From CAYUIS01 sp964444825 (GTDB lineage Bacteria > Chloroflexota > Anaerolineae > B4-G1): 59,852 nucleotides of DNA. The stretch spans positions 1 through 59,852 of the forward strand of contig CAYUIS010000009.1 of NCBI GenBank assembly GCA_964444825.1, read 5' to 3'. Shown one piece after another: positions 58,878 through 59,852 of this stretch. Position 1 is the first letter of the stretch. Each line of letters begins with the position of its first letter. The notes beneath the pieces are model-generated. The model was given only the letters and a program-made list of their open reading frames with translations, ran no database searches and was not told the origin of the DNA. The translations under genes and the position numbers were made by a program.

Positions 58878-59852
58878 TCATCGCTTCCGCTTGCGAGCCA
58901 GGCGCAACGCGGTGATCAACCCCTTCTCGCGGACGGTCTTTATCGCGATGCCGCGCGAGGTGATCTCGAAATACTTTTCGCCATAGTGGGCCAGCTTGTC
59001 CTCGTCGATCTCGATGCCCAGGCCGGGCACATCGGGGATGGCGACGGTGGAATCGGAAGCGATGTGGATCGGCTCGGCCAGGATACCATCGCGGGTCTCG
59101 GGCGCCCAGGCTGGCGGCTCGTAGGGGTACTCAATGGGGTGATCTCGCGGCCCGGCGGCGTGGACATGCAGGTTGACCAGGAAGCCCAGACCGTTTGTCC
59201 AGGTATGAGGCGTAAAGCCCAGACCCTGCTCGCGACACGCGTCGAGCACCTTCATCGCATCGCCAATGCCGCCGCCCATCGTCGCATCGGGCTGGTAGAT
59301 GTCAAAGCTGCCCTTATCCAGCATCACCTTGAACTCTTGCCAGCCGCCGTTCAACTCAGCTCCGGCGATAGGCACGTCGGAGCGGCGCCGCAGCTCCGCC
59401 AACTCGTCCCAGGCGTACATATCGAGGGGTTCCTCGATCCATCCCACCCCCAGGTCTGCGCAAGCCTGGGCGAATTCTGTTGCCCGCTCCAGTGTCCAGA
59501 TGGGCACGTCCTCCACGATGGTCACCGGCCAGCCCTGGTTGGCGTCCACGCCGATCTCCATATCGTCGCCCACGGCGCGACGCACGGCCTCGACCTGGGC
59601 CACGTCCTCGGCTGGGTCAAAGCTGTGGACCCGGAGCTTGACGGTCCGGAAGCCCATGTCGCGCAGGTGGAGCACCTCCTCGGCACGCTGCTCCGGGGAA
59701 TGGACCTCGCCGGTAGAGGCGTATACCTCGGCGCGCCCTCCGCCCGTTTTATCCTCCTCACTTGCGGGGGGGACAGAGGGCGGGGAAAGAAGGGCCCAGA
59801 CCGGCTTGCCCTCAACCTGGCCCTTGATGTCCCAGAAGGCGGCCTCCATCCA
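58878..59852 (-). CDS. Partial enolase-superfamily enzyme, mandelate-racemase-like (C-terminal 325 aa visible)
   Basis: The 5' end is outside the window; the visible part begins W-M-E-A-A-F-W-D-I-K-G, a normally internal segment. Metal and catalytic residues of the superfamily are seen: the K-x-R lysine of TVKLRVHSFD, the aspartate of IGVDANQGW, the glutamate of VGWIEEPLD, the third ligand in IAGAELNGG, and the histidine of FTPHTWTNG. The pattern fits a mandelate-racemase/dehydratase-type sugar acid enzyme. An extra stretch, PPSVPPASEEDKTGGGRAEV, follows the conserved start and is not typical. Substrate unknown. Confidence 0.9.
   Translation of the reverse strand, partial: WMEAAFWDIKGQVEGKPVWALLSPPSVPPASEEDKTGGGRAEVYASTGEVHSPEQRAEEVLHLRDMGFRTVKLRVHSFDPAEDVAQVEAVRRAVGDDMEIGVDANQGWPVTIVEDVPIWTLERATEFAQACADLGVGWIEEPLDMYAWDELAELRRRSDVPIAGAELNGGWQEFKVMLDKGSFDIYQPDATMGGGIGDAMKVLDACREQGLGFTPHTWTNGLGFLVNLHVHAAGPRDHPIEYPYEPPAWAPETRDGILAEPIHIASDSTVAIPDVPGLGIEIDEDKLAHYGEKYFEITSRGIAIKTVREKGLITALRLARKRKR

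Overview
The window is about 60 kb of GC-rich bacterial DNA. It is most likely from a Chloroflexota genome (Anaerolineae-like), probably a scaffold of a metagenome-assembled genome. I base this on the long MalT-like LuxR regulator, small conserved proteins (68 and 96 residues) of a kind I associate with Chloroflexi, a division cluster without murE, class II plus class III ribonucleotide reductases with no class I, and a 100-N scaffold gap at 57029-57128. I cannot confirm the taxonomy without a search. No rRNA, tRNA, CRISPR array or insertion sequence was seen.

Region 1 (1-6333): a leftward operon of two cysteine-rich membrane proteins and a partial membrane methyltransferase-like protein sits behind a consensus promoter that carries a TetR-type palindrome. 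It diverges from a MalT-like regulator. An apolipoprotein N-acyltransferase-like protein and a 68-residue protein follow. Region 2 (6364-12899, leftward): the primary sigma factor, an M32 carboxypeptidase, a class V aminotransferase, an agmatinase-family enzyme and a PpiC-type lipoprotein foldase.

Region 3 (13087-19358, leftward): one deoxyribonucleotide operon, nrdR - class II reductase - class III reductase body - separate glycyl-radical domain - nrdG. Two NrdR-box-like elements exactly 31 bp apart lie just downstream of its promoter. The class III enzyme is split: the body ends at a TAG, and the glycyl-radical segment follows in the same frame with its own ribosome binding site and GTG start.

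Region 4 (19462-37391, leftward): a complete-looking division and cell-wall (dcw) cluster, mraZ-rsmH-ftsL-ftsI-murF-mraY-(96 aa)-murD-ftsW-murG-(CvpA-like)-murC-murB-ddl-ftsQ-ftsA-ftsZ. It starts at a promoter overlapped by four MraZ repeats of exactly 10-bp period and ends at a strong terminator after ftsZ. murE is missing.

Region 5 (37484-45522, leftward): a tightly packed unit of SCP2-like protein, iron alcohol dehydrogenase, tungsten-type aldehyde ferredoxin oxidoreductase, Ycf46-like AAA ATPase, polytopic membrane protein and a membrane-anchored Ig/FlgD-like protein, with a promoter in front and a terminator behind. Region 6 (45524-51811, leftward): methyltransferase, two small membrane proteins, mfd, pth and an exported Ig-like protein.

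Region 7 (51867-59852): an ECF sigma factor with a membrane partner; a small regulatory locus (XRE protein plus a 56-residue coiled-coil gene with paired operators); an exported glycoside hydrolase; an MFS transporter cut by the gap; an aldo/keto reductase; an HD-domain hydrolase; and a partial enolase-superfamily enzyme.
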